Positions 11,859-22,511 of a DNA stretch of 64,000 nucleotides are shown one piece after another. The notes below the pieces were generated by a model that did not search any database, was not told where the DNA came from, and saw only the letters and a program-made list of their open reading frames with translations. The stretch lies in the NCBI GenBank assembly GCA_026874595.1, contig CM049318.1, forward strand, positions 51,054,750 to 51,118,749, in the 5' to 3' direction. A program made the translations under genes and the position numbers. How positions within the stretch are numbered: position 1 is the stretch's first letter; the number at the start of each line of letters is the position of its first letter. Origin of the DNA: Sipunculus nudus. Its lineage: Eukaryota; Annelida; Sipuncula; Golfingiida; Sipunculidae.

Positions 11859-12896
11859 GCGCACTCGAGAAAATGAACAAGCAGTCGGAACAATTTCTTA
11901 AAGTATTATAAGCTACAGCAGGTTTATATCTGTCTACTCTTGCTATGTTGAAATATTCTCTTGTATTTCAGACATGTGTAAGCTGCGACTTCATAATAGC
12001 ATGCATTTCTATAATGGAGTCGATTCTTCCGTTCTTAATGATCAGAAAAATTATGTTACAGGTAAGAGGTTGAAATGATGTTATGTAATAATATAGATAT
12101 ACATGTATTGTGTTTTGCAGCTGAATAAATCTAAAATCATGATTAACACTTTTTAATTAAGTTCAGTATTTGCAATTTATGTTGTGCTATGGTTTCTTAA
12201 GTAACCATACATAATTAGGACATATAAACGTTATATTTCGAGTCTAACTCGTGGTGTATATAAATATGACTCCAGTAAAAGATAGTCGCTTGTAATTGAT
12301 CATATGATATTAATATTTCCAATAATTCATTCTAATAAAATAACAATATAATAATAACATTAATAATACTATTACCATTAATCAAGTAAAACCTCGCCTA
12401 ACAACCTCCCAGATTTAGTGACACCTCAAATTAACGACCACATTTTACGGTCTGAATTCTTGTTTGCTCTTAATATCAGACATTCTTCAGACGACCACCT
12501 GAAAAGGTGATCACTTTATCTAAGTAACGTGTATTGGTTCTAAATTGGATTTTTCACTTTAAAAATAAAAATAAAATAAATGCTAAAATTATATCAATAA
12601 ATTAAGGTTTTCTTCTTTATTTTCAGCTGGGGAGACCCAAAGATTTCCTGTATATCCTCAACGGATTTCTGCTCTTCCTCTTTTACCTAGTTTTCAGGAT
12701 TGCCTGGATTCCTGCGGCCTTGTGGATGTACACGGACCACGCCGGTATTACTCTGGCTGCAGTGCCTTATACATTACCGACACATTGTACCGTTGTCATG
12801 GCGGTGGTTTATATATTGAATTGTTACTGGTTTTGTTTGATTATTTGTACTGGTCTAAAAGAAATGCTCAAAATTGACTTTTCCAAGTCTGATTGA
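7065..12896 (+). CDS. TLC-domain membrane protein, copy A (TLCD4-like), five exons
   Basis: Exons are 7065-7198, 8230-8316, 8623-8827, 11972-12061 and 12627-12896, all with AG/GT borders; intron phases are 2, 2, 0, 0. The spliced CDS is 786 nt and encodes 261 residues, close to human TLCD4 (about 263). About seven hydrophobic segments are visible. TLC-like features are His51 in the first core helix (TAIHG), the YFVHDVWAK segment with Asp92, and the His129-His130 pair in VFLHHLFF. These are followed by an ESILPF segment in exon 4 and [17 protein letters not shown] in exon 5. TLC proteins act in intracellular or plasma membranes and affect lipid composition; no substrate can be read here. The start MKLAPIFLY is chosen because the same Met-Lys-Leu follows HxxIM in copy B. 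It lacks a ceramide-synthase-type Lag1 motif as far as I can see. Family membership is fairly sure; the exact subfamily is not. Confidence 0.85.
7199..8229. other. Intron 1 of TLC copy A
   Basis: Begins GTGAGA and ends TTTCAACAG. It holds a G-run at about 7268-7283 followed by a palindromic TATATACATATATG region (7300-7350). No exon-like frame is recognised. Confidence 0.7.
10150..10300 (-). repeat. tRNA-like SINE candidate, minus strand
   Basis: Read on the minus strand, an A-box-like TGGCGCATTGG (10275-10285) is followed about 30 bases on by a B-box-like GGTTCGCGTCA (10237-10247), in the order of a tRNA-derived SINE head. A body continues towards 9980. I see no intact cloverleaf, so it is not called a tRNA gene. 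Confidence 0.4.
10322..10390. repeat. (AT)n microsatellite
   Basis: Almost pure TA dinucleotide tract that follows a CA-rich stretch; it yields meaningless Tyr-Ile open frames. Confidence 0.95.
10401..10555 (+). repeat. tRNA-like SINE candidate, family member 1
   Basis: Sequence AGCGGACCGAACTG, then CTAGTGAAGCTTGCTTT, then an A-box-like TAGCGAAGCGATTGG (10455-10469) and a B-box-like GGGTTCGAAAA (10497-10507). Related copies lie at 30935-31018 and 31206-31337. All three are close to dinucleotide tracts or a repeat junction. Confidence 0.5.
10558..10616. repeat. (AT)n microsatellite
   Basis: TA tract directly after the SINE candidate at 10401-10555. Confidence 0.95.
10968..11012. repeat. (AT)n microsatellite
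   Basis: TA tract followed by GTCACGGGTGTTCCCGGC. Confidence 0.95.
11792..11857. repeat. (AT)n microsatellite
   Basis: About 33 TA units, 115 bp before exon 4 of TLC copy A. Confidence 0.95.
12379..12545. repeat. MITE-like end, pogo/Tigger-type
   Basis: The stretch starts AAGTAAAACCTCGCCTAACA and reads AACGACC, TCAGACGACC. This is typical of fragments with a CAGTAAAACCTCG-type terminus. It lies in intron 4 of copy A. The second terminus is not clear. Confidence 0.35.
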
Positions 12897-13831
12897 AGCA
12901 TTTATGCTGTTTTTTTTCAATAATAATACAATAACTGAGTTAGCATAGTAGTTTAGCACCGTTTGTGCTTGTTGTGTGTTTAAGGCATTTGCCAACTTTG
13001 ATCGCCTTTTGGTTCGCGAGGGTTTCAAATTCGAAATGTTTGGGAAGGGAAATTATCGAGAAAATTCAACCTTCGTAAACATCGTCGAAGGCAAAAATGT
13101 GTTATCATAAATGATAAAAGATGTTTTCTGTTACTCCTAAGTAAAAGATTGCTTTTATAAATACTATCATGTCTTACAAATGAAAATTACGTGCTACTCA
13201 TTTTATTTTACAATTATTATTTGTTTTTATTATAATAAATCAATTAATGTAATAATGTATTAATTGTGTGTAGCTTATTGTATGTTGATATCGTGAAAAA
13301 TGAGCCCTCGCGAAACTATGAAAGATTAAAAAATCATGAAATTTTAAACTCGCGAATTATATATCTTGAAGTAAGAAAACGTGCCTGAGCGGAATACAGT
13401 ATAACAGTGTTGTCGAATCTAATAAGTAAACTTAGTGTAACAGTATATATTGCTAAAATTTATGTCGGTTATGGCAACTGCAGAAGTCAAATAAAGTTAT
13501 TTCCCGCTAGCTGTATTATTTGTCTCTTTCATCTCCAATCCGAACCGAAAAAAAAAACTGAAAAAAAATTAATACTTCAGGCACTCTCCCATACGCATGC
13601 GCAGTGGCACTACCTGATGTATTTCCGACGACTGATCACTAGCCCCGATCATTTGCTTTTAATCCAGCGCTTAGTGTCTGAAAAGGACACGTAATTTCAT
13701 CTAGAGTTTCGGGGCCAGGGTTTCGACAAGAGAATCCCAACGACAGTGAAATGCCAAAGAATGTTCAGGGAACGTAATATAAATCGATAGTTTAACTGGG
13801 TCACCTGAACATGTTTCATTTGTCTTATACT
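12897..13831. other. 3' flank of TLC copy A
   Basis: The presumed 3' UTR and downstream sequence show no other gene. A poly-A signal candidate lies at 13234-13239. Confidence 0.5.
13234..13239 (+). terminator. Candidate poly-A signal AATAAA for TLC copy A
   Basis: First canonical AATAAA that I noticed after the copy A stop codon, about 340 bp downstream. This is plausible for a 3' UTR, with no further support. Confidence 0.3.
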
Positions 13832-13845
13832 TGTACTCACTAATA

Positions 13846-13900
<55 letters not shown>

Positions 13901-13911
13901 TTGTGAGTACA
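13832..13911. repeat. (AT)n tract framed by inverted arms
   Basis: TGTACTCAC at 13832-13840 is mirrored by GTGAGTACA at 13903-13911 around a TA tract of about 45 bases. The whole block can fold into one long hairpin. Confidence 0.75.
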
Positions 13912-14105
13912 GTAAAACCTCGTTGTGTCGAACTCGGTTAAGTCGAATTCCCGCATGTGTCGAAGTCGGATGTGGAGTCCCTGAAAGATAACAGTTAAAA
14001 CTTTACTTATTTAATCTAACTTTTGTGTCGAACTCGGATGTGTCAAAAATCCTGATGTGTCGAGGTGTTTTGTTGGTCCCCATCCAGTATATCGCTTAAC
14101 TCGAA
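13910..14105. repeat. MITE-like fragment, pogo/Tigger-type end
   Basis: Starts CAGTAAAACCTCGTTGTGTC and contains repeated GTGTCGAACTCGG and GATGTGTCGA motifs. This is the usual look of pogo/Tigger-derived ends. No transposase is present. Confidence 0.45.
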
Positions 14106-14144
14106 GTCATGTCGCTTGAATGTTTAGATAACCGTTGTGCACGG

Positions 14145-15000
14145 TGTTACAGGTGCCCTTTTTGTTGTGTGCACAAGTCTTACAGATGTCTTTTTTATTG
14201 TGTGACACGAGCGTTTCTCGTGTTGTGGCGCACGTGCCTGGCCGCGTATTGCATTCTCAGTTTAATCCGTACTGGTTGAACTCTCGTTGTCATGCTAGCT
14301 TGGAGCATTCTCGCCTGGCCGAGCCGGGGCGACCTCACGTGTGGACCCTGATATGTTGAGACACGGCATTCGTTTTTCTAGATGATTCCTCTAACGCGGG
14401 TTAACTGTGTGTTGTGTTAGATTCTTTAGACTGTTCGAGAAGTGCAAAATTCTCGGCTTGGGGTGAAAAGTTATAAATTGGGGGCTGTGTTTTAAAGCAG
14501 AGAGAGGTGAGAGAATATTCCAGCGGACACAGACGTGTGGAACCTATCCGATTATCCAGTAATTTTAGGGATTCTACTATTACTAACTCTTTATAATTTG
14601 GTGCTTCCTGCCTAAAGTTTACTTTCTGGATTGTTACAAGAGCTTTACATTGGACTGTTATTCTCCGGGAGAGTTTGTGTGGACTTTTCATCCGGCATAT
14701 ACATTTAAAAGGACTTATCGTTGTGACAGTGGTGGTATCGTGGTACTGTGCACTTTATTTTACTGTGTGATTGTATTGATTTGTTGTTATACTGTGTCAT
14801 TGTATTGATTTAGTGTATTGTAATGTTAGGGTTGTTTTAAAAATAAATTATAGTTATTTGTTAACAAAAAACCACTGACTTCTTTATTCATTCCCCTAGA
14901 CATTTCACGCTGCCTAGTGTTACAGAATCTGACTTTTTTGTTATCTCCTTGACAAAGTTCATCACGCATACGTGACCTATTGATATAAGTTTCCGTAACA
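14145..15000. mobile_element. Candidate solo LTR, 856 bp
   Basis: The block begins TGTTACAG and ends CCGTAACA, giving TG...CA with a six-base inverted terminus (TGTTAC/GTAACA). It has an AATAAA at about 14842, at the place a U3-R poly-A signal would take. No target duplication is visible (CACGG against CAACC) and no primer site or internal coding region follows. Confidence 0.3.
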
Positions 15001-15526
15001 CAACCGATTTTATTCATTTAAGCGGGCTATTCAAATAAACGGGGTGTTATTGTTCAAGGTTGTAGCCTTCGTATAATACTAAGAATTGCTATCGGATGGC
15101 TTGCGTGTAGTTCTCGTATTATTCGGGGGGGGGGGTTCTGAATTATGTGTTTCGAAATTGTTCATATAATGATGTTTCGTTTCGTCAGTTACATATATTA
15201 TTTTTAATTTCCACATATTCCACGGAAAAAATACTGTATATTCACCTGTTTGCATTTATTTTTAATAACATGCGATCTCTCTGCCAACGGCTGACAGCTA
15301 ACCGGTTTTGTGAATATATCAAATGTTGTCAAAAGTTTAATACGATTCCTCAAGGATTTTGATATATCATAAAACATTTTATTTGTTTCAGCTAAAGAAA
15401 TAGAGAATTACTGTGCATTCACCTGTTCCTGTGTGTTATCTTTAAAAAAACACCATGCTTCAAAATTGCTGACAGCTTAACGATCGCGTAAATGTTTCAA
15501 AAGTTAAGCGAGATTCCTAACCGATT
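15001..15526. other. No gene recognised
   Basis: AT-rich intergenic sequence with a G-run at about 15126-15136. Two related stretches (ACCTGTTTGCATTTATTTTT near 15244 and CACCTGTTCCTGTG near 15420) suggest an old local duplication. Confidence 0.4.
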
Positions 15527-17645
15527 TTTAGCTCAGCTGACTGAAAGTCATCTGAGCTATAGCGATCACCCTTTGTCCGTCGTCCGTCCGGTTGTCCGTT
15601 AACAGGGCACAAATCGTAACCGCTGGACCTGGAATCTTCTCACTCGACATCCCGGGAGGTCCATGAAAAATCTCCTTGGAAACCTGAAATTAGGTCTCTG
15701 TTACCCATATCCTTTGAGCTATGGGGCTCCGAAGTAACCCCCAGAATAATGCAAAATTTGATACAAAAGCTCAAGTATCTGAATAACTACTGCATTGATC
15801 ACCATGATTTTTTGCATGAATATTGATCATGGGATGTTTCATCACTTCCTGCAGACTGGTGGCGCCACCTGTATTTTTTTCTAATTTTAACGATTTTTTT
15901 TCTCTTTTTTCAGACCTGCAATGAAACTGTCATCTGTTAACAGGGCACAAATCGTAATCACTGGACCTGGAATCTTCACACCTAATATCCAGGGAGGTCC
16001 ATGAAAAACCTCTTTGAAAACCTGAAATTAGGTCTCTGTTGCCCATATCCTTCGTAGTAAGTACCCCTCAGAATAATTAAAAATTTGACACAAAAGCTCA
16101 AGTATCTGAATAAATAATGCATTGGTCACCATGATTCTTTGCAGGCAAATTGATCATCGAGTGATCCATCAGTTCCTCTAGACTGGTGGCGCCACATGTA
16201 TTTTTTTTTAATTTGTACACATTTTTTCTCTATTTTTGAGACCCTCAAATAAAGACTCTTCTGTTAACAGAGCACAAATCATAACAGCTGGACCTAGAAT
16301 CTTCGTAAATCACATCAAGGGAGGTCCATGAAAAATCACCTTGGTAACCTAAAATAAGGTCTCTGTTACCCATATCCTCCGAGCTATAGGGCTCAGAAGT
16401 ACTCCTCAGAATAATGTAAAATTTATTACAATAGCTCCAGTATCTAAATGACTATAATGCACTGATGGCCATGATTTTTGGCATGCATATTGATCATGGA
16501 GTGTTTCAACAGTTTCACAAGACTGGTGGCACCACCTGTATTTTCGAAATTTTAAACATTTTTTCTCCATTTTTGAGACCTTCAAATAAAGACTCTTCTG
16601 TTAACAGGGCACAAATCATAACAGCTGGACCTAGAATCTTCGTACTTCACATCAAGGGAGGTCCATGAAAAATCACCTTGGTAACTGAAATAAGGTCTCT
16701 GTTACCCATATCCTCCGAGCTATAGGGCTCAGAAGTACTCCTCAGAATAATGTAAAATTTATTACAAAAGCTCCAGTATCTCAATGACTATAATGCACTG
16801 ATGGCCATGATTTTTGGCATGCATATTGATCATGGAGTGTTTCAACAGTTTCACAAGACTGGTGGCACCACCTGTATTTTTCGAATTTTTAAACATTTTT
16901 TTCTCCATTTTTGAGACCTTCAAATTAAGCCTCATCTGTTAACAGGGCATAAATCATAACTGCTGAACGTAGAATCTTCATGCTTCACATCAAGGGAGGT
17001 CCATGAAAAATCTCCTGGGTAACTCGAAATTAGGTCTCTGTTACCCATAACCTGCGAGCTATAGGGCTCAGAAGTACTCCTCAGAAAAATAAAAAAATTG
17101 ATACAAAAACTTCAGTATCTGAACAGCAAGTTCATTGATCACCATGATTCTTTGCATGAATATTTATCATGGAGTGTTTCATCAGTTCCTGCAGACTGGT
17201 GGTGCCACCTGGATTTTTTAAAGAATTTTTTCACATGTTTTTTCTCTATTTGTGAGACCTTCAGAGATGCTGTCTTCCGTTAACAGGGCCGAATCTTAAC
17301 CATTGGATCTAGAATCCTCTTACTTGACAACTTGGGAGGTCCATAAAAATTTCTCCTAGGAAACCTCAAATTAGATCTCTCTTACCCATATCATCCAAGC
17401 TATTGGGCTTGTAAGTAACCTCCAGATTAATTTAAAATTTGATACAAAAGCTTTTGTGTCTCAATAACTAATACATTGATTACCATGATTTCTTGCATAC
17501 ATATTGATCATGGGAGTGTTTCATCAGTTCCTGAAAACTGTTGATGTCACCTGTATATTTTTCTAATATTAATGCATTTTTTCTCTAATTTTGAGACCTT
17601 CAAATGAAGAGGCTTTCTGTTAACAGGGCACAAATTGTGGTATTC
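15527..17645 (+). repeat. Six ~335-bp tandem units with TTTGTCCGTCGTCCG head
   Basis: A head (15531-15602) contains TCATCTGAGCTATAGCGATC and TTTGTCCGTCGTCCGTCCG. Units then restart at AACAGGGCACAAATC near 15600, 15940, 16266, 16603, 16941, 17281 and 17621. Each unit carries GGAGGTCCATGAAAA, TCTCTGTTACCCATATCCT, GATCACCATGATTTTTTGCA and GACTGGTGGCGCCACCTGTA blocks in the same order. Units 3 and 4 are much closer to each other than to the rest, which suggests recent local amplification. Similar heads are frequent in mollusc DNA (recalled, not checked). Confidence 0.9.
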
Positions 17646-17648
17646 CAG

Positions 17649-18650
17649 TTATTGGCTTATTGTTAGTTCATTTTGGGAACTTTACAGATTGGATCAGTGC
17701 AATATCAGTTATGTGGATGAAAGCTCAGTGGAAGAGAGGACATATCATCGAAGAAGTGACAGAAATTAACAGGGCTGCCTCTCTTTTAAATCAAGAGTCA
17801 AACAGACAGAAGAAGAATGACCATACGCACAACTGCTGATGGTACTCTCAAGTATGGTATTTTATAAACCAGGCAAGGATTTGTGTTTTGGAGAAGAATA
17901 ATATATTATAAGCATTTAATTATTATCATCATATTTGAAGAATCATTGGCTGAACTGGCTGAGTTCTTGCATGAATGAAGGACAGCTTGGCCCTGATGGA
18001 CAGGACTATTAATTATTAAAAGAAATGTCTTGCCTTAATGAGTAATGTGCTGCCTTGTGTTTCAACTTTCAGACAAATGTCCTTTGTGCACCTTACTTAT
18101 TACATACCATAAGGCATATTCTGTATAACATTTTCAGTTGCACAGATTTGATCCTAATGCTCTGAAACAATATATCATTCACAGAATAGTTAATATTTGT
18201 ATTAGACATATGAAGTGTTGTGTCAAACTGGATTATGAAAAGTGATAAGTGTGCAAATATGAAAATAATAATGTAGAAATATTCAAACACAAATGGTTTT
18301 CTGTACCACAGTACATGTTAGGCTCATTTATATTCCTAGGTGACATCATGGTTAATCACAGCTGTTGTTGAAGTTGCCATGCATCTTATGTTATTGAAAT
18401 TTTTTTTTCCAATATTGGATTTTGGTTATCATGTCTATCTCCATTTGTTTTCTTCAGTTGATATAAACTGGATATGGATCAAATTGTTTCCTGCAAAGAC
18501 CATGTCCATAAATACATGCAGCTATGTTGTTATGTAATTACATGGATGTTTATATTAAACATATATGCCCAGAATGATATCTTATGTGATGCTGTACAGA
18601 CAAAATAAAAGATGATAAGTGAGATAAAAAATAAATATATAATTTGTCAT
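17649..18650 (+). other. Possible orphan terminal exon with 3' UTR
   Basis: Straight after the tandem repeat an acceptor-like TATTCCAG (17641-17648) is followed by a frame reading IGLLLVHFGNFTDWISAI, then basic and polar residues to a TGA near 17839. A second + frame is also open for about 40 codons, so the phase is uncertain. The next 800 bases look like a 3' UTR and end with AATAAA-type signals near 18604 and 18632. No upstream exon is recognised in the window. It could be a retrocopy fragment or an exon of a gene that starts outside. Confidence 0.25.
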
Positions 18651-19372
18651 TGACCAGAGTTAACTATCAGGAAAAGTTCCTTTTTAATTACCTGCAACAG
18701 CTTCTGTTTTCAAATATATGATAATCCAGAGTATTTTCAAACTATTCGGTCATTTTAATAAAATAATAAATAACTTTCAGACCTTTTGTCGCTTTCCTTT
18801 TTTTCTACCACTTAGAAAATATGCTTATCATATGGTTCTGATTTGCCCTTTTTTTATCACATAGGAACATATAGTTCAGTTACTTAATATTACTGTTCAA
18901 GTGGATAGCTGTATGACATATAATAATATTTATTTTAAATTATGTAACAAAAATGCAGTAGTACTTGTTACATGCAGGTTAGCCCACAAGTAAAAATTCA
19001 TGGTTTGACACCAAGGCATGTATTTTCCCGGCTGCCAATCTTCGACATCCATGTTTTAGTCCGCACGTACATTTAGTTTCTAACTTGGACACAGCGTGGC
19101 GCTCGAGTTCGGCTAGGCACAACGGTGGCACCAGCAGTGAATTAATAACACATTAGTAATTTTATCATTTTAGCCTGTTTGTTTTACTATTTGGAGAGTT
19201 ATTGCTTGATAAATTGGTATTATTACGAATTATTTGCCAGTAATTGAACATGAGACGTCCGTCACATGTTTCGGTATTGTTCCATGTGTTTTAACATCCG
19301 ACTTCGTGATTTTAGTCGATGCGGAACTTCAATCTCCACCAGAGGTCACTACCGATACGCTAATATCATATA
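18651..19372. other. No gene recognised
   Basis: AT-rich intergenic sequence. Short open frames on both strands have no recognisable product. Confidence 0.5.
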
Positions 19373-19766
19373 TGAAATAAATAAATATTTCGTTTGCTCG
19401 GGGAAGTTGACAAAAGTTGGCTGTACATTTCATCTGACATTTATGATCAGATTAATGGATATAAATGATAAATGAATGCCACAGACATTTGAATATCAAA
19501 CTTATACAATATATTATTCATATTTTTATGTAACAACTTCGTCTTAAATATTTTAAGCTAGAAGTTACAAAAACATTAATCTTTATAAGAACGCTTCACG
19601 GGTGATCAACCAGGATCGCGTGAGTGACCATATTATGGCACAACGACCGGCTTGAGCATGCATTTGGATTTAGAGTTGGAACCAGTCTACCGGAGATCAA
19701 GCTTTGCTTTGTGCGTCCGTCTCTATGATTGGCTGGGAAGCCAATATAGAGCGGCATACCAGTCTA
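19373..19766. mobile_element. Relic of the 540-bp MITE found at 41378-41917
   Basis: Aligns over about 390 bp with the interior and right end of that element: TTTGCTCGGGGAAGTTGACA, GATCAACCAGGATCGCGTGA, CGTCCGTCTCTATGATTGGC, then the end ATACCAGTCTA. The left inverted terminus is missing or rearranged. Confidence 0.65.
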
Positions 19767-20689
19767 GGTTCTAATTTTGATTTGGCGGGACAATCGTCGT
19801 ATCGAGTTAGTGCGCAAAATATCTAACGGACTTGTCAAAGAAAAAATTGGTTTTGGACAGCGTGTTACAGCAGTGAACTGCTACGCTGACACGTGTACAC
19901 TGGTACACAGTGAACGGTGATATACTTAGTCACATTTGGATTTATTTGTGGCTGATTAAGCAGGTGTGAACAAGGTGAGTGTCGTTTAGTTTTAAGTAGT
20001 TTTTTCAGCAGGGGAAATTACATGTTACACTTATATTTTGCCTTTGGGGCCACAGTCAAGACAACGCAGTGGATCTACTGAGAACCACATGTCTGAATTA
20101 ATCTATTAATTGAACAACGAAGAGATTGTTTGTTGATAATAAATCTTAAAAACAGAGATGGCTTATAATCAGGATATTGTATTATTGAGACGAATTAATA
20201 CTATGAGATTTATTTCATCCTGTTTCTTAACAGATATGTTGTTGAACAAAAAGCATGTTACAGTGTATTTCTTGAAGTTTACTGGTAAGGACCAAGCTTG
20301 TCTACAGGTTTTAAGATTACAAAAAGATAAACTTCCACATTATTATGTAATAAGTGAATTTTTGTAGTCTTATAAATTTGCAGGCCAGTTGTATCATCAG
20401 TACGATTCCCTGTAAAGGCCAGACCTTTGATATGATCCAGATTTGTCCTAACATTTTATTCATATATTATTTTACCACATTGTTTTTAGAATTTGAAAAC
20501 GGATGATACCATATACTATTAGTTGGTATACCATAATAAGTACCAACAAATTATCTTGCCGGAGTTCAAATAAGGGCAACATCAACACATATTTTATAAA
20601 GTCACAGGTCACTCAGCTAAATTTCGGTGTTGTCGCAATAACTTGTGAAGAATGTGAAAGATTTGGATAAAACTCATCAGAAATGTTAA
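19767..20689. other. No gene recognised; strong donor-like site at 19975
   Basis: The sequence GAACAAGGTGAGTGTCG (about 19967-19983) would make a good splice donor for a non-coding first exon, but no matching acceptor or product is evident. The open frame beginning at 20158 resembles nothing I know. Confidence 0.3.
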
Positions 20690-20940
20690 TCAATAAAATA
20701 TCTCGACTAAGTTCAAATACAAAAAAAAATCAGTTTATATTTAATGATGTCAGAGGATCTGCAGTTTGAACGCAACTTGCTAACTTACCATACATCCTGT
20801 GCATTTTCATGAGACTCATTATACATATTTTCCAATGAGTTTCTCAACTCATTACATTCTACAAAAAAATCACGCGTATTTAATGAGGGCAGAGGTCACC
20901 AGACATACGACAGGTGTACTATGAACATTGCGTTGCTCTT
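20690..20940. repeat. Interspersed repeat with GAGGTCA-type blocks, copy 1
   Basis: Blocks such as TTTTCATGAGACTCATTATA, GTATTTAATGAGGGCAGAGG and CATACGACAGGTGTA match blocks at 49770-50110. It sits about 700 bp before the first Helentron frame and could be part of that element's 5' region. Confidence 0.5.
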
Positions 20941-21572
20941 GTTGATTTCTTTTTTTTTTGTTTATTTTAAGGTTACTCTTGGCAGGATGATGGCTCCATT
21001 TTTGTAGACCCCAGGACAATTTGCTTTTTCATGTTCCATTTTCTTCAGGTACTTTTGCAGTTGGTAAAATCGTCATTGTATTTTGTTCGCATATTTTCCA
21101 TCTAATGATCATATATTCAATAAAGAATCATTAGCATGAAACTGATATGTTTCAGCAAGCTGAAATACAGGGATCATTTTATTCCTTACACATTTTTCCA
21201 TCTCTATCTTTTATATTCAATTCATTATTAATATTTTCCCATACTGTAATTTTTTTATTTAACTTTGCAGATACTGCGAGGGTTGGAATACAACCCACCA
21301 ACAAAGAAAACAAGAAGCAAATCCAGATCAGATATTCCACAAACATAAAAAGCAAGATACCAAATTCCAAGAACGAAAAAAAAAACAGATCAGAAAACTA
21401 GATATAAAAACCAGATCAAGGATAACCAGATTAAAAAACTTGATCAAAACCAGATAAAAAAAAAGATAAAGAACAAGATAAAAAAACAAGAGCAAACAAA
21501 TGAGCAAAAAATACTGAGAAAACAAAAATAAAAAAACTGACGTTATTAAAAATTGTCATTTATGGAGTTTGA

Positions 21573-22511
21573 GTTTGTCATTTATTTCTATTTTATGAAC
21601 TCTGTATCACAGAGACATCCTCACCATATTCCTGTATCTCCCCAGCTACTCTGAATTTGCTTTCATTTTCATTACCAGTTTCAAGTATTTTGCATCCTGA
21701 TCCTGACTTAATTAGCATTGCGTCAACTATACCTGTCGCTGTTGTATCAGTCAATAAGATTGTTAGAGGCACTTTTCACCAAGGTGATCATCAGTTTCCA
21801 TCAGAGTCCATTGGAAAACAGTGTGTGCCCAATTCATTTGTTGCACTGCTTTATTCCACCCTGAATGATGTTACTGAATGGCAAACAAATGATATGGATA
21901 CAATATTAATTGAAGGTGATCATTTGTATAGAAAATTGATGTCAGATATCCTGGATAAAGGGTCCATGGCATGGGATGAAATACCAGAGTATATACAATG
22001 TCTTGATCATTACTTCAAGATAAAGCCAACCTTGATCACCGGTGGTTTTCTAAATCATTCTGATGTGCAAGCACCCTATATGTTTTACACTGATGCTTTG
22101 GCAGAGATAACTACCAAGAAAAATGGGCTCATAATAGTAGGAGGCAATGCAATTGCAATTTCATTTCACAAGAATTGTTACTTTGTGTTTGATCCTCATA
22201 GCAGAAATCATCTTGGCTATCCCACACCATGGGGCACATCTGTTCTTCTGACATTTGAAGTACAATCGGAATTCTTCCAATATATATCTAACTATGCAAA
22301 TTTGATGGAAGTGACTGTCTTTGAAGTAACATATTTCAGAATTACTCGAGTCACTACTAAAGCATTTAAACTTGGACTGATACGGCAAACTAAAAGGTCG
22401 GCCAACTCAAGTGACCTGGCAACTCTGTCAACCATAAACCCCCGGGATAAATCTAAAGAAAGTCCACCTTCACATGGGAATGTTCCTGACGAAGGTGTTC
22501 ACTTGATTTAA
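21573..22511 (+). pseudogene. Helentron N-terminal cysteine peptidase (UL36/C76-like)
   Basis: The open frame extends from 21573. Counting from the TTG at 21657, GKQCVPNSFVALLY carries the likely catalytic Cys at residue 56 and YFVFDPHSRN carries Asp179 and His181. This Cys/Asp-Pro-His arrangement is that of the OTU-like and herpes UL36-like (C76) deubiquitinase fold found in several Helitrons. The domain itself has no stop; the frame ends at TAA 22509-22511 and then continues in register. The true start is not determined. In these elements the domain may process the polyprotein or remove ubiquitin; this is inference. Confidence 0.7.

Larger units (their letters stand above)
8828..11971. other. 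Intron 3 of TLC copy A, repeat-filled
   Basis: Begins GTAAGT and ends TTGTATTTCAG. It contains a G-run near 9653-9666, two tRNA-like SINE candidates and four (AT)n tracts listed separately. A 24-bp direct repeat (CCTGCCAAGCAGAGAACGAA and four more bases) is present at 11144-11167 and 11522-11545. Confidence 0.7.

Noticed and set aside
7065-12896. Copy A as a ceramide synthase (LASS/CERS)
   Set aside because: The protein is only 261 residues, has no homeobox-like region and only a bare HH pair instead of a full Lag1 motif; TLCD-type length and features fit better.
15531-17640. Regular ~335-bp spacing considered as a CRISPR-like array
   Set aside because: The units are long and continuous, without short direct repeats and unique spacers, and the DNA is eukaryotic.
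19967-19983. GAACAAGGTGAGTG as the donor of a first exon of a host gene that includes the Helentron frame
   Set aside because: No acceptor in register with the peptidase frame could be identified, and the Helentron is broken in any case.
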